A DNA stretch of 63,566 bases, taken from assembly GCA_021738505.1 (NCBI GenBank), contig JAIPBW010000005.1, positions 1 to 63,566 of the forward strand, read 5' to 3'. The DNA is from Bacteroidales bacterium. GTDB taxonomy: Bacteria; Bacteroidota; Bacteroidia; Bacteroidales; PWNQ01. The first letter of the stretch is position 1. Every line of letters starts with the position of its first letter. Below, piece after piece: positions 42,101 to 51,502 of this stretch. The position numbers and the translations under genes are program-made. The notes beneath the pieces were generated by a model. It did no database searches and was not told where the DNA came from. It worked only from the letters and a program-made list of their open reading frames with translations.

Positions 42101-42114
42101 AAATAAGTATATTT

Positions 42115-43638
42115 ATGGGGAAAGGTAATAGCGAAGATTTTTTCAAAAAGATTATAGCACACGCAAAAGAATACGGATTTATTTTCCAATCCAGCGAGAT
42201 CTATGACGGCTTGAGTGCCGCTTATGATTATGGTCCTTTTGGTGTAGAACTCAAAAACAATATCAAAGATTATTGGTGGAAATCCATGGTTCAGTATCAT
42301 GAAAACATAGTGGGTCTGGATTCAGCTATTTTTATGCATCCATCCACATGGAAAGCTTCCGGACATCTGGAGGCATTCAATGACCCGATGATCGATAACA
42401 AAGACTCAAAGAAACGATACCGGGCCGATGAGCTTATCGAAGACCACCTGGATAAAATTGAGAAAAAGATCGATAAAGAAATAAAAAAAGCCGCTAAACG
42501 CTTCGGGGACGATTTTGACGAAGACCAGTTCAGATCTACTCACCCGAAGGTTTTGAAATATACTGAAAAGATCGAGGCGATTAAAAATCGCATGAATAAT
42601 GCGCTTGAGAACGAACAGCTGGATGAGCTGAAAAAATTAATTGAAGAAGAAAACATCACCTGCCCGGTTTCCGGATCGGCAAACTGGACCGATGTTAGAC
42701 AATTCAACCTGATGTTTTCCACAGAGCTTGGCTCAACATCAGAAAATAATAAAATCTACCTGCGTCCCGAAACAGCCCAGGGGATTTTTGTAAATTACCT
42801 GAACGTCCAAAAGACCGGACGCATGAAGCTACCATTTGGTATTGCTCAAATCGGTAAAGCCTTCCGGAACGAAATTGTGGCTCGTCAGTTTATCTTCCGC
42901 ATGCGGGAGTTTGAACAAATGGAATTGCAATATTTCGTGCAACCCGGAACAGAAATGGAATGGCTGGAATACTGGAAAAATGAACGCGTCAAATGGCACA
43001 AAGCCCTCGGTATTGATGATGATTTCTTCCGGCTCTATGAACATGAGAAACTGGCGCATTATGCCAATGCAGCTTACGATATTGAGTTCGATTTTCCATT
43101 TGGATTTAAAGAACTTGAAGGCATTCACTCACGCACGGATTTTGACCTGAGCGCGCATCAGGAACACAGTGGCAAGAAGCTTCAATATTATGATCCCGAA
43201 ACACAGGAAAGCTATGTGCCCTATGTTGTAGAGACCTCCATCGGTCTGGACCGCATGTTCCTTGCTGTTCTCACTGCCGCTTATAAGGAAGAAAAGCTAC
43301 AGGACAATTCGGAACGTGTTGTATTGAAAATTCCGCCCATATTATCACCCTATAAAGCAGCCGTCTTTCCGCTAACGAAAAAAGACGGATTGCCCGAAAA
43401 AGGACGTGAAGTAATGGATAAACTGAAATTTAACTTCATGTGTCAATATGAGGAAAAAGATACCATTGGAAAACGCTACAGACGGCATGATGCCATCGGT
43501 ACACCATACTGCATCACCGTGGATCACCAGACACTGGAAGATAATACTGTAACCATACGCGAAAGAGACAGCATGGAGCAGGAACGGGTGGAGATCGACA
43601 GGCTACAGGAAATTATTCAAAAGCGTTTGTCAATGTAA
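42115..43638 (+). CDS. glyS: Glycyl-tRNA synthetase (alpha2 type)
   Basis: This class II synthetase charges tRNA-Gly. It has 507 residues, the homodimeric (eukaryote/archaea-like) type typical of Bacteroidota rather than the alpha2beta2 GlyQ/GlyS type. Motif 1 region is YDYGPFGVELKNNIKDYWW; motif 2 is FRNEIVARQFIFRMREFEQME; motif 3 is SIGLDRMFLAVL. The C-terminal anticodon-binding domain has IPPILSPYKAAVFPL. A charged insertion (about 100-175) is normal for this type. Confidence 0.95.
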   Translation: MGKGNSEDFFKKIIAHAKEYGFIFQSSEIYDGLSAAYDYGPFGVELKNNIKDYWWKSMVQYHENIVGLDSAIFMHPSTWKASGHLEAFNDPMIDNKDSKKRYRADELIEDHLDKIEKKIDKEIKKAAKRFGDDFDEDQFRSTHPKVLKYTEKIEAIKNRMNNALENEQLDELKKLIEEENITCPVSGSANWTDVRQFNLMFSTELGSTSENNKIYLRPETAQGIFVNYLNVQKTGRMKLPFGIAQIGKAFRNEIVARQFIFRMREFEQMELQYFVQPGTEMEWLEYWKNERVKWHKALGIDDDFFRLYEHEKLAHYANAAYDIEFDFPFGFKELEGIHSRTDFDLSAHQEHSGKKLQYYDPETQESYVPYVVETSIGLDRMFLAVLTAAYKEEKLQDNSERVVLKIPPILSPYKAAVFPLTKKDGLPEKGREVMDKLKFNFMCQYEEKDTIGKRYRRHDAIGTPYCITVDHQTLEDNTVTIRERDSMEQERVEIDRLQEIIQKRLSM

Positions 43639-43759
43639 ATTAGGGTCTGCCTATTTACGAGACACAAATACAGGAGCTACTCAACTTCAGAAAGCGTCTG
43701 ATTTTTAGCAACTTTAAACATATCACGTTCAAGTAATAACCACCAGAAACCGGAAAATC

Positions 43760-45061
43760 TTATTCGTGTGTGCTATTTTCATAGCGCGGGTCCGGATCAA
43801 AATCAGGATCAGTATCCACAAGTTTATAGACTTTATCATTTCTCCGAACAACATCGTAAACCGGAACAGAACAAACGTCCCCTTTATGAGTGCTTTTCAC
43901 ACTTTGCAGGTCAACCCGGATTTCTTCCGCCTTTTGTTCATGCACCCCTGTCGTTGGCCCGATGATCAGTAACTCGTCTCCTACGGAGATATCGTGCGTT
44001 TGCATGGTAATTTCAGCGACACCAATTTTTGAGTAATAATTGGTGATCTTCCCGACGTAGATCTTTTTCTTAGTTGCTTGTGAACCGGGCTTTTTCGTCC
44101 ATTCGCCAAGGCGTTTTCCGAGATAATACCCATCCCAGAAATCCCTGTTATACACCGATTTTAATTCTTCATTCCATTCGTTGATTTTCTCTTGTGTAAA
44201 ATGACCTTCCTGATATGCTTTAACAGCATCGCGATACATAGCTACAACAGTTTTCACATATTCCGGAGACCGTCCCCGGCCTTCAATTTTCAGCACGGTT
44301 GCACCGGCTTTCAGGATTTTATCCAGGAAATCCACGGTTTTCAGATCTTTCGGCGACATGATATACTCATTGTCCACCTCCAGTTCCAGCTCATTGCGTT
44401 TGTCAAATACTCGATAAGGCCTTCGGCAGGGCTGCAGGCATGCTCCGCGATTGGCTGAAGAGTTTAACAGGTCCAGGCTCATGTAACATTTTCCTGAAAC
44501 AGCCATACACAACGCTCCATGGATAAACATTTCCACCTGTACCAAATTCCCTGAAGGACCACAAATACTCTGTTCCCGGATAGCGTCTGTAATAGCTTTT
44601 ACCTGCCGCACATTCAGTTCCCGCGCCAAAACCATAACATCTGCAAAATGTGCATAATACCGCACAGCTTCGATATTAGTAATGTTGGTTTGTGTAGACA
44701 TGTGGACTTCCATCCCTTGCTCTCTGGCATATTGTATCACGGCCATATCCGAGGCTATAATTGCCGATATGCGATTTGCCCGGGCTGCGTCTACGGTCTT
44801 CCGCATTTCTTGCAATTCTTCATCGTAGATAATCGTATTCAATGTAAGGTAAGTCCGCACATCATTCTCGCGACAAATTTTTGATATTTGTTGCAGATCC
44901 TCCAAACTGAAGTTCTGTGAAGAACCGGAGCGCATATTCAAATGGCCGGTGCCAAAATATACCGAACCGGCTCCGGCTTGAATAGCAGCCGCCAGCGACT
45001 CATAAGAACCTACCGGCGCCATGATTTCTATGTCAGAAATGGTATTTTGCATCTTATTCAT
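43760..45061 (-). CDS. U32 peptidase family protein (TrhP/YegQ-like)
   Basis: This encodes 433 residues. It belongs to the U32 collagenase-like family that in E. coli contributes to tRNA or rRNA hydroxylation (TrhP, RlhA), rather than classical proteolysis. Motifs: IMAPVGSYESLAAAIQAGAGSVYFG near the N-terminus, the central MFIHGALCMAVSGKCYMS and the cysteine cluster SSANRGACLQPCRRPY, and a late ILKIEGRGRSPEYV. A barrel-like C-terminal domain follows. MQNTISDIEIM (3 residues in) is an alternative start. Its exact RNA target is not deducible. Confidence 0.85.
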   Translation of the reverse strand: MNKMQNTISDIEIMAPVGSYESLAAAIQAGAGSVYFGTGHLNMRSGSSQNFSLEDLQQISKICRENDVRTYLTLNTIIYDEELQEMRKTVDAARANRISAIIASDMAVIQYAREQGMEVHMSTQTNITNIEAVRYYAHFADVMVLARELNVRQVKAITDAIREQSICGPSGNLVQVEMFIHGALCMAVSGKCYMSLDLLNSSANRGACLQPCRRPYRVFDKRNELELEVDNEYIMSPKDLKTVDFLDKILKAGATVLKIEGRGRSPEYVKTVVAMYRDAVKAYQEGHFTQEKINEWNEELKSVYNRDFWDGYYLGKRLGEWTKKPGSQATKKKIYVGKITNYYSKIGVAEITMQTHDISVGDELLIIGPTTGVHEQKAEEIRVDLQSVKSTHKGDVCSVPVYDVVRRNDKVYKLVDTDPDFDPDPRYENSTHE

Positions 45062-45305
45062 TTTCTAAAATAAAACCCGACTGAACCGGGAATCCTCTGA
45101 ATTTTAACTTATCGCTTTCTCCAACTTTTCCTGAACACGGCGCAAAATTGCCTTTTTTTTACAATTACAGACAGAATACCGGTAGTAAGCTTTCAGAAAG
45201 CAAGCGTCCTTTTTAGCAACGTAATACAAATTACTAAGTTACTGCTTAAACATAGCTTTTAAACGATTGTTTACGGAAAAATTGCTCATCCATTTATACA
45301 GGAAT

Positions 45306-45842
45306 TCAGGTAAATTTCCGTTTCGACCCTGAACCGCTAAAGAACAAAAACTGTATTAACATGATCAGAACAATAGTCATCAAGGAGCTTAACAAAGAAC
45401 GTGTAATTGTCTGGAAAAACTCACTTATCCTAAAGGATTCGATAAAAAAGAAAACCGTATGATGAACGACAACTAAAATGGCACTATACGTAAATACCCA
45501 CCGGAAACCCATATCTTGTATTGTAGGACTTGCTCCTGCTTCCAAATCATCCTGACGGGTAAGTGCATCGATCAAAAAGGGCCTTAAAAAGGCGATCAAA
45601 ACCAGTGCTGCTGCATGCATACCGGGAGTGCCCGAAAAAAGATCAACAGCATAGCCCGTAACAAAAGCCAGTATCAACACCCATTGTTTGGCTAAATTAA
45701 AAGGCAATAAGAGTATAAACATTACATATAGCAATGGGTTTAAATAACCACTGATATTCATGTGATTTAATACAAGACCTTGTATCAAAACAAAAATGAT
45801 AAACCGGAAAATATAAATAATGGTATTATTCCACTTCATCAT
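45306..45842 (-). CDS. mreD: Rod-shape protein MreD
   Basis: This is a membrane protein (178 residues, five helices) of the elongasome. Family features: FVLIQGLVLNHMNISGYLNPLLYVMFILLLP and VTGYAVDLFSGTPGMHAAALVLIAFLRP. It overlaps mreC by 17 bp. In most Bacteroidota mrdA (PBP2) and rodA follow mreD; here a 244-nt gap leads to the U32 gene, and neither is in the window. Confidence 0.9.
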   Translation of the reverse strand: MMKWNNTIIYIFRFIIFVLIQGLVLNHMNISGYLNPLLYVMFILLLPFNLAKQWVLILAFVTGYAVDLFSGTPGMHAAALVLIAFLRPFLIDALTRQDDLEAGASPTIQDMGFRWVFTYSAILVVVHHTVFFFIESFRISEFFQTITRSLLSSLMTIVLIMLIQFLFFSGSGSKRKFT

Positions 45843-46662
45843 CCCTCCTTTCCAGCAAATCTTGTTGCTCGCCCTTCATCAGATTGGTTACCACATACAC
45901 GTATTCTGAATTGTTATAATCTTCGGAAAATTTAATATCAATATTATAAAAGCTTTTCCCCTGTTCCAACACAACATCCAATACGGTTCCTATCAATATG
46001 TTTTCCGGAAAAAGCAAAGAGTTACCACTTGTTACAATGGTATCTCCTTCTTGAACATTGACATGTGAGGGGATATCATTTAATTCCCCTTTTCGATAAT
46101 TCACGCCGGGCCAGGTAACAAAGCCTTTTTGTTTATTCTTTTTAAGCATGGCACTCAACGTTGTTTGCTTATGCAATACCGACTGTACCAAACTATAATT
46201 AGCAGAAACTTCGACTATGATTCCAATAACGCCATTTGAAGAAATAACTCCGGTGTTTTTTTCTATACCTTGATTCTTTCCTTTATTAATCATCCAGTTA
46301 TTATTCCTTCTGCTCACCGAGGAAGAGATCACACGAGCCGGAATAAATTCCATGTACTTATGATACAACGTATCCTTGTGGCGGATGGTCTTTAGTGGCG
46401 TTTTCATAAAGGCATAGTCCGAATGATTTCGGAGCCTGGCATTTTCTTCAGCAAGTTCGGTATTGGTTTTTTTCAACTTGAAATACCCTGTTATATCATC
46501 CGTAATTTCATAAATTTTTCCTGTAATTTGGCTGGAAGAATGAATAAAAACATTTTTGTGATAATAATTCTCCTGTACAATAATGTAGACTGCTAATACT
46601 TCTAAGAGCAGAAACAAGAAAAAGAAATTATTTCGCCATAAGAACAGGATCAGGTTACGCAT
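45826..46662 (-). CDS. mreC: Rod-shape protein MreC
   Basis: This is a bitopic protein (278 residues). It has a cytoplasmic start, one N-terminal transmembrane helix (FFFLFLLLEVLAVYIIVQ), a coiled-coil (KLKKTNTELAEENARLRN) and the periplasmic double beta-barrel with NWMINKGKNQGIEKNTGV and GVIGIIVEVSANYS. It connects MreB filaments to the cell-wall synthases. It is encoded between mreB and mreD in the standard order. Confidence 0.93.
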   Translation of the reverse strand: MRNLILFLWRNNFFFLFLLLEVLAVYIIVQENYYHKNVFIHSSSQITGKIYEITDDITGYFKLKKTNTELAEENARLRNHSDYAFMKTPLKTIRHKDTLYHKYMEFIPARVISSSVSRRNNNWMINKGKNQGIEKNTGVISSNGVIGIIVEVSANYSLVQSVLHKQTTLSAMLKKNKQKGFVTWPGVNYRKGELNDIPSHVNVQEGDTIVTSGNSLLFPENILIGTVLDVVLEQGKSFYNIDIKFSEDYNNSEYVYVVTNLMKGEQQDLLERRDDEVE

Positions 46663-46683
46663 ACTACATCCGCCTGTTTCAGA

Positions 46684-47706
46684 TTATTTAATTAAAAAAG
46701 TAAATTTATCAAAGTTTTTCAGAGCAATACCGGTACCTCTGGCTACGGCTCTAATCGGGTCTTCCGCCACGTGAACAGGCAGCTTGGTTTTCATCTGCAG
46801 GCGTTTGTCCATTCCCCGTAACATAGAACCGCCACCGGCAAGGTAAATACCTGTATTAAAAATATCGGCAGATAATTCCGGAGGTGTCATCTCCAAAGCA
46901 TTTAAAACAGCGGTTTCAATTTTGGAGATGGATTTATCCAGGCAATGCGCAATTTCCGCATAATTAACCATAATTTCTTTCGGAATACCGGTAAGCATAT
47001 CTCGCCCATGGACGGCATAATCTTCCGGAGGATTATCTATTTCGGTCATGGCAGCGCCTACATTAATTTTAATGCGTTCAGCGGTGCGTTCTCCGATGTT
47101 GATATTATGCTGTTTTCTCATGTACTGCATAATATCCTGTGTAAAGTCGTCACCGGCAATCCGTATGGATTTATTATTGACAATGCCTCCGAGGGCGATC
47201 ACAGCGATTTCGCTTGTTCCTCCTCCCACATCAATAATCATATTTCCCGAGGGCTCCAAAACGTCAATTCCGATTCCGATGGCAGCTGCCATCGGTTCGT
47301 GTATCAGTCTTACATCACGCGCCCCGGCCTGCTCGGCAGACTCCCGGACAGCGCGCTCCTCCACTTCGGTGATTCCGGAAGGAATACAAACAACCATCTT
47401 TAAAGATGGCGGAAACAATGTGTTTTTGGAACCTATCATCTTGATAAATTCCCGTATCATATACTCCGCAGCCTGGAAGTTGGCAATAACTCCATCGCGA
47501 AGCGGACGTATTGTTAATATCTCCTGATGCGTTTTCCCATGCATCATCATAGCCTTTTTCCCTACAGCGATAATTTTTTCAGTACGCCTGTCAATGGCAA
47601 CTATCGAAGGCTCATCAACAACGACTTTATCATTCTGGATAATAATCGTGTTCGCTGTCCCCAGGTCAATGGCTATTTCTTTGTTAAAAAATGAAAACAT
47701 TCCCAT
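46684..47706 (-). CDS. mreB: Rod-shape actin homologue MreB
   Basis: This actin-like ATPase directs lateral wall synthesis. It has 340 residues. Phosphate-1 loop is IDLGTANTIII, then VVCIPSGITEVEERAVRESAEQAG, the adenosine motif LAGGGSMLRGMDK and MIDVGGGTSEIAVIALGGIV. The gene follows purH after 72 nt in the same direction, the common Bacteroidota arrangement. Confidence 0.96.
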   Translation of the reverse strand: MGMFSFFNKEIAIDLGTANTIIIQNDKVVVDEPSIVAIDRRTEKIIAVGKKAMMMHGKTHQEILTIRPLRDGVIANFQAAEYMIREFIKMIGSKNTLFPPSLKMVVCIPSGITEVEERAVRESAEQAGARDVRLIHEPMAAAIGIGIDVLEPSGNMIIDVGGGTSEIAVIALGGIVNNKSIRIAGDDFTQDIMQYMRKQHNINIGERTAERIKINVGAAMTEIDNPPEDYAVHGRDMLTGIPKEIMVNYAEIAHCLDKSISKIETAVLNALEMTPPELSADIFNTGIYLAGGGSMLRGMDKRLQMKTKLPVHVAEDPIRAVARGTGIALKNFDKFTFLIK

Positions 47707-47778
47707 GTTCTAAAATTATATAATTTGGTATTCGAATGAACCTGTAAAGATACAACAGCTTTTTGTTTTTTTATAAAA

Positions 47779-49296
47779 TTAATGCTTAAAATGTCGCATT
47801 CCTGTAAATACCATTGTCATTTGCTGTTTGTCGCAATAATCGATAGAATCCTGATCGCGTTTTGAGCCACCGGGCTGGATAACGGAAGTGATTCCTTCTT
47901 TATGAGCCAACTCCACGCTGTCAGCAAACGGGAAAAAAGCATCCGAAGCCATAATCGCTCCATTTAGGTCAAAACCAAACCGATGAGCCTTTTCGATAGC
48001 CTGCTTAAGGGCATCCACACGGGAAGTCTGACCAACACCACTGGCAATAAGCTGATTATCTTTGGCCAAAACTATTGCATTGGATTTCGTGTGTTTGACG
48101 GCTTTCATTCCAAAAATCAAATCAGAAACCTGACTCGCATCAGGAGCTTTCTTCGTTGCCACTTCCAGCTGATCAGGAGCCACCATTTTATCATCACGAT
48201 CCTGCTGAAGATATCCATTTAACATGGACTTTATCTGCGACTTGCTTTGCAATTCCTTTTTTTGTTTTAATAAAATCCGGTTCTTTTTTTGTTTTAAGAC
48301 AGCAAGAGCATCATCGTCAAAATATGGAGCAACAAGGACTTCAAAGAACAGTTTATTGATTTCTTCAGCTACCGCTTTGTTCACTTTCGCATTCGTCACC
48401 AATACCCCACCGAAAGCGGACACCGGATCACCGGCTAAAGCCATTTTCCAGGCCGTTACGATGTCGTCATGTTGAGCTAAACCACAGGCATTCGTATGTT
48501 TAAGCACAGCAAAAGCTGTTCCCTCAAACTCCTGTATTAAATGCATACCCGCATCAATATCAACGATATTGTTATAGGAAATTGCCTTACCATGGAGTTG
48601 CTCCATGATTTCCTGCCAATCGCCATAAAACCGTCCATTTTGATGGGGATTTTCTCCATATCGTAGCTCATGGCTTTCTTTTTCACTTATTCGCAGAGAA
48701 TCGATTTTTTCTTCCTGATTGAAATATTCGAATATCGCTGAATCGTACCGGGAGGAGACTTCAAAAGCTGCGGCCGCCAAATATTTTCTCTGTTCCTGAC
48801 GAACAGCCCCATTTTGTTTTTCAAGCCAATCTTCCAGCTGATCCTGATACTCTACGGAAGGAACAACTGTTACATCATTATAATTTTTAGCTGCTGCGCG
48901 GATTAAAGAAATTCCGCCTATATCGATTTTTTCTATAATTTCCTCATGAGAAGCTTCCGAAGCAACTGTCTTTTCAAAAGGATACAAATCCACAATAACA
49001 AGATCAATCTCAGGGATATCATATTCTGAGCAATCTTCACGGTCCTGGTTTTGCTCGCGGCGCGATAAAATTCCACCAAAAACGGCAGGATGCAATGTTT
49101 TGACTCTTCCCCCAAGAATAGAAGGATAAGTAGTCAGAGACTCTACTGATTTTACTGAAATCCCCATTTCTTCGATATACTTATAGGTCCCGCCAGTAGA
49201 ATAAATTGTTACTCCCAGCTCATCCAGCTTTTTGACAATTTTATCGATGTTTTCTTTATGAAAAACAGAAATTAATGCACTTTTAATTTGTTTCAT
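47779..49296 (-). CDS. purH: Bifunctional AICAR transformylase/IMP cyclohydrolase PurH
   Basis: This catalyses the last two steps of purine synthesis. It has 505 residues. The N-terminal MGS-like IMP cyclohydrolase domain (ALISVFHKENIDKIV, TGGTYKYIEE, LGGRVKTLHPAVFGGIL) is followed by the AICAR transformylase domain with LKHTNACGLAQ, KHTKSNAIVLAKD and the C-terminal SDAFFPFADSVELA and QPGGSKRDQDSI. The cyclohydrolase RVKTLHP motif is intact. Confidence 0.96.
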   Translation of the reverse strand: MKQIKSALISVFHKENIDKIVKKLDELGVTIYSTGGTYKYIEEMGISVKSVESLTTYPSILGGRVKTLHPAVFGGILSRREQNQDREDCSEYDIPEIDLVIVDLYPFEKTVASEASHEEIIEKIDIGGISLIRAAAKNYNDVTVVPSVEYQDQLEDWLEKQNGAVRQEQRKYLAAAAFEVSSRYDSAIFEYFNQEEKIDSLRISEKESHELRYGENPHQNGRFYGDWQEIMEQLHGKAISYNNIVDIDAGMHLIQEFEGTAFAVLKHTNACGLAQHDDIVTAWKMALAGDPVSAFGGVLVTNAKVNKAVAEEINKLFFEVLVAPYFDDDALAVLKQKKNRILLKQKKELQSKSQIKSMLNGYLQQDRDDKMVAPDQLEVATKKAPDASQVSDLIFGMKAVKHTKSNAIVLAKDNQLIASGVGQTSRVDALKQAIEKAHRFGFDLNGAIMASDAFFPFADSVELAHKEGITSVIQPGGSKRDQDSIDYCDKQQMTMVFTGMRHFKH

Positions 49297-49358
49297 GAAA
49301 CTTTTATTTTTATAATTCTCTTTTAAACAACTACTTATGTTATTGTGAATTAATATTT

Positions 49359-49393
49359 TAGCTTTTACAATTTTATAAAAAAACTAAAAGCTA
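49359..49393. repeat. 8-bp inverted repeat in purH upstream region
   Basis: TAGCTTTT (49359-49366) and AAAAGCTA (49386-49393) are exact inverted repeats separated by 19 AT-rich bp, in the 231-nt region between divergent purH and the ABC permease gene. It could be an operator or a weak hairpin. No PurR-box-like sequence is seen and no clear promoter with TTG-20-TAnnTTTG was found. Confidence 0.3.
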
Positions 49394-49527
49394 TACAAGT
49401 CTATCTGTTTGGATAATTTCTTATATTTTTACACATAAATTTGAGTTCGTTTATAAAATCGCTTCCTTTTTAGAAGATCAACATTTAACGAATAGAAAAA
49501 CATCATAAACCCGATGTCCTGAGGAAT

Positions 49528-50790
49528 ATGCTTATTATTTTACGCTTAATACGAGAAAGTTATATCTTTGCTATTCAGTCATTAATAGCAAACAAGCTAA
49601 GAACCATTTTGTCTTTATTGGGCATTACGATAGGTATTTTTGCTATAATTTTCGTGTTAACCACGGTAGACTCCATGGAGCGGACTATCCGGGAAAGCAT
49701 GCAGTCTTTAGGCAAGAGTACGATTTTTATCCAGAAGTGGCCATGGGGTTATGGCGGTGAATATCATTGGTGGGAATATGTTAACCGGCCGATGGTATCT
49801 TATGAAGAGATGCAGGAGTTGCAAGACAGAGTTCGCGGGGATGAGGCCATGGCATTTATGGCCAGCACATCAAAGACGGTGGAATATCGGGATAAAAACA
49901 TATCGAATATAACCATCATGGGGGTTAGTTATGAATACAACCAGCTGGAAAGCATCAACATTCGTGAAGGGCGGTATTTTACTCCTTCGGAAAGCTCTCT
50001 GGGTTCAAACATGGCTATTTTAGGGCATGACGTTGCCGATAAATTGTTCCCCGGAACCAGTGCTATTGGGAAAAGCATTAAGATTTTCGGAAGGAAGCTA
50101 ACGGTCATCGGTTATATTGAAAAGATGGGAATGGATAATTTTGGTATGTCAACGGATAAGCAGGTGCTTGTTCCTGTTATGTATCTGCGCAGCATCATGG
50201 ATCTCCGGAATAATAGTATGAATCAGTCGATTATGACCCGCCCTGCAGAGGGTGTGGATGCAGCTATGTTTAAAGGGGAACTTAAAGCTGCTATGCGCAA
50301 TATGAGAAGTATCCGTCCGGATGAAAAGGATAATTTTGCGATTAATGAGGTGGATGTAGCCAGTAAAAACCTTGCCAGCTTGTTTAGCACGATCAGCGTA
50401 GTTGGCTGGTTCATTGGGGGGATATCTATTTTTATCGGTGGCTTCGGCATTGCAAATATCATGTTTGTTTCCGTTAAAGAACGAACAAAAATCATTGGAA
50501 TACAAAAGGCTCTGGGCTCGAAGAATTACTTTATTCTATTACAATTCCTTTTCGAAGCCATCATTTTATCTGTTATCGGTGGGTTGGTCGGATTATTTTT
50601 TGTTTGGTTAACAACCTTACTTCTGGCTGATATTCAATTTGCAAATATTGAATTTAAACTTTATCTGGATCAGTCAAACATTATCCTGGGTTTAACCGTT
50701 TCAATAATAGTCGGAATATTTTCAGGAATCATTCCTGCCATTCAAGCCTCGCGAATGAATCCCGTGGAAGCAATCAGGACGGGAAATTAA
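49528..50790 (+). CDS. ABC transporter permease, MacB/FtsX type
   Basis: This encodes 420 residues. It has an N-terminal transmembrane helix ([18 protein letters not shown]), a large periplasmic MacB-like domain (about 45-275) and three C-terminal helices of the FtsX fold ([32 protein letters not shown]-like, [21 protein letters not shown]). No ABC ATPase gene is adjacent here, so it must pair with one elsewhere. It may export lipoproteins, peptides or drugs; the substrate cannot be read. Confidence 0.85.
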   Translation: [420 protein letters not shown]

Positions 50791-50829
50791 TAAAAAATAC
50801 AATGTTCTCGAAAATAAAATCAAGATAAA

Positions 50830-51321
50830 ATGAAAATTATAAGCACCACAATTGCCTGTTTTCTCTTCGGATTATTCAGCTCAATTCCTATTGAAGTTGA
50901 TAAGGCGACCTCGCAAGAAGTCATCGGAGGCATAGCCGGATCCGGAAAAGTGAACGAATACAGGGTAGACATTACGATAAAGAAAAATCCGGGAAAAATA
51001 ACTCTTGAGGGAATAATCATTAAGGGACACTATTTTGATGATTTTAAAATTATTCCCTCAGAAAACAATATGAAACACTTTTCCAAAAAAGAACAGGCTT
51101 CCTTTTTCGAACAAACAGAGAAGGGAGCAAAATTCACGTTAAGTTTTGCCAAACGATGGAACTCCGACAAAAGCGGGAATCTTATCCCGCCACCTGAAAA
51201 AGATTATGATGTCCCCGATGATCTAAAAGGGAAAAACATGGTTATCTGCCGCTGGAAAGGAAAGAGAAAGTTTGTAGAAATACCCAAAGTTGAAAAGAAA
51301 CCAACGAAACACATGCCTTAA
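50830..51321 (+). CDS. Exported hypothetical protein
   Basis: This encodes 163 residues with a signal peptide (MKIISTTIACFLFGLFSS). The mature part is Lys-rich (about 20 percent) with a beta-rich centre (EYRVDITIKKNPGKITLEGIIIKG) and a C-terminal RWKGKRKFVEIPKVEKKP. I do not recognise a family. It lies 39 nt downstream of the ABC permease in the same direction and may be co-transcribed, but it is not obviously connected. Confidence 0.6.
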   Translation: MKIISTTIACFLFGLFSSIPIEVDKATSQEVIGGIAGSGKVNEYRVDITIKKNPGKITLEGIIIKGHYFDDFKIIPSENNMKHFSKKEQASFFEQTEKGAKFTLSFAKRWNSDKSGNLIPPPEKDYDVPDDLKGKNMVICRWKGKRKFVEIPKVEKKPTKHMP

Positions 51322-51502
51322 CAGCAAGTTATCCTTTTTCATCAATGCTATTTCAGGACAAGTCGTAAATCCGGAAGAAAAAAGATCGTTATTTGCAAAA
51401 CATCCCAGCATGCTCATCCGGGAACAGATAACGCTCGGGCAATCAATCCGTTAAATGACATTTTAACCAATAATTATATATACAGTTTGAAATACGAAAA
51501 TT

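Noticed and set aside
45074-45088. CCCG-loop-CGGG stem followed by T-rich sequence on the minus strand, upstream of the U32 gene
   Set aside because: The stem is only 4 bp and is weak. It could end mreD transcripts, but I would not rely on it.
45139-45163. GGC...GCC followed by eight T residues on the plus strand
   Set aside because: Only a 3-bp stem and no plus-strand gene ends here.
50149-50505. Frames antisense to the ABC permease gene
   Set aside because: Fully contained in a gene with clear family motifs, with no independent signal.
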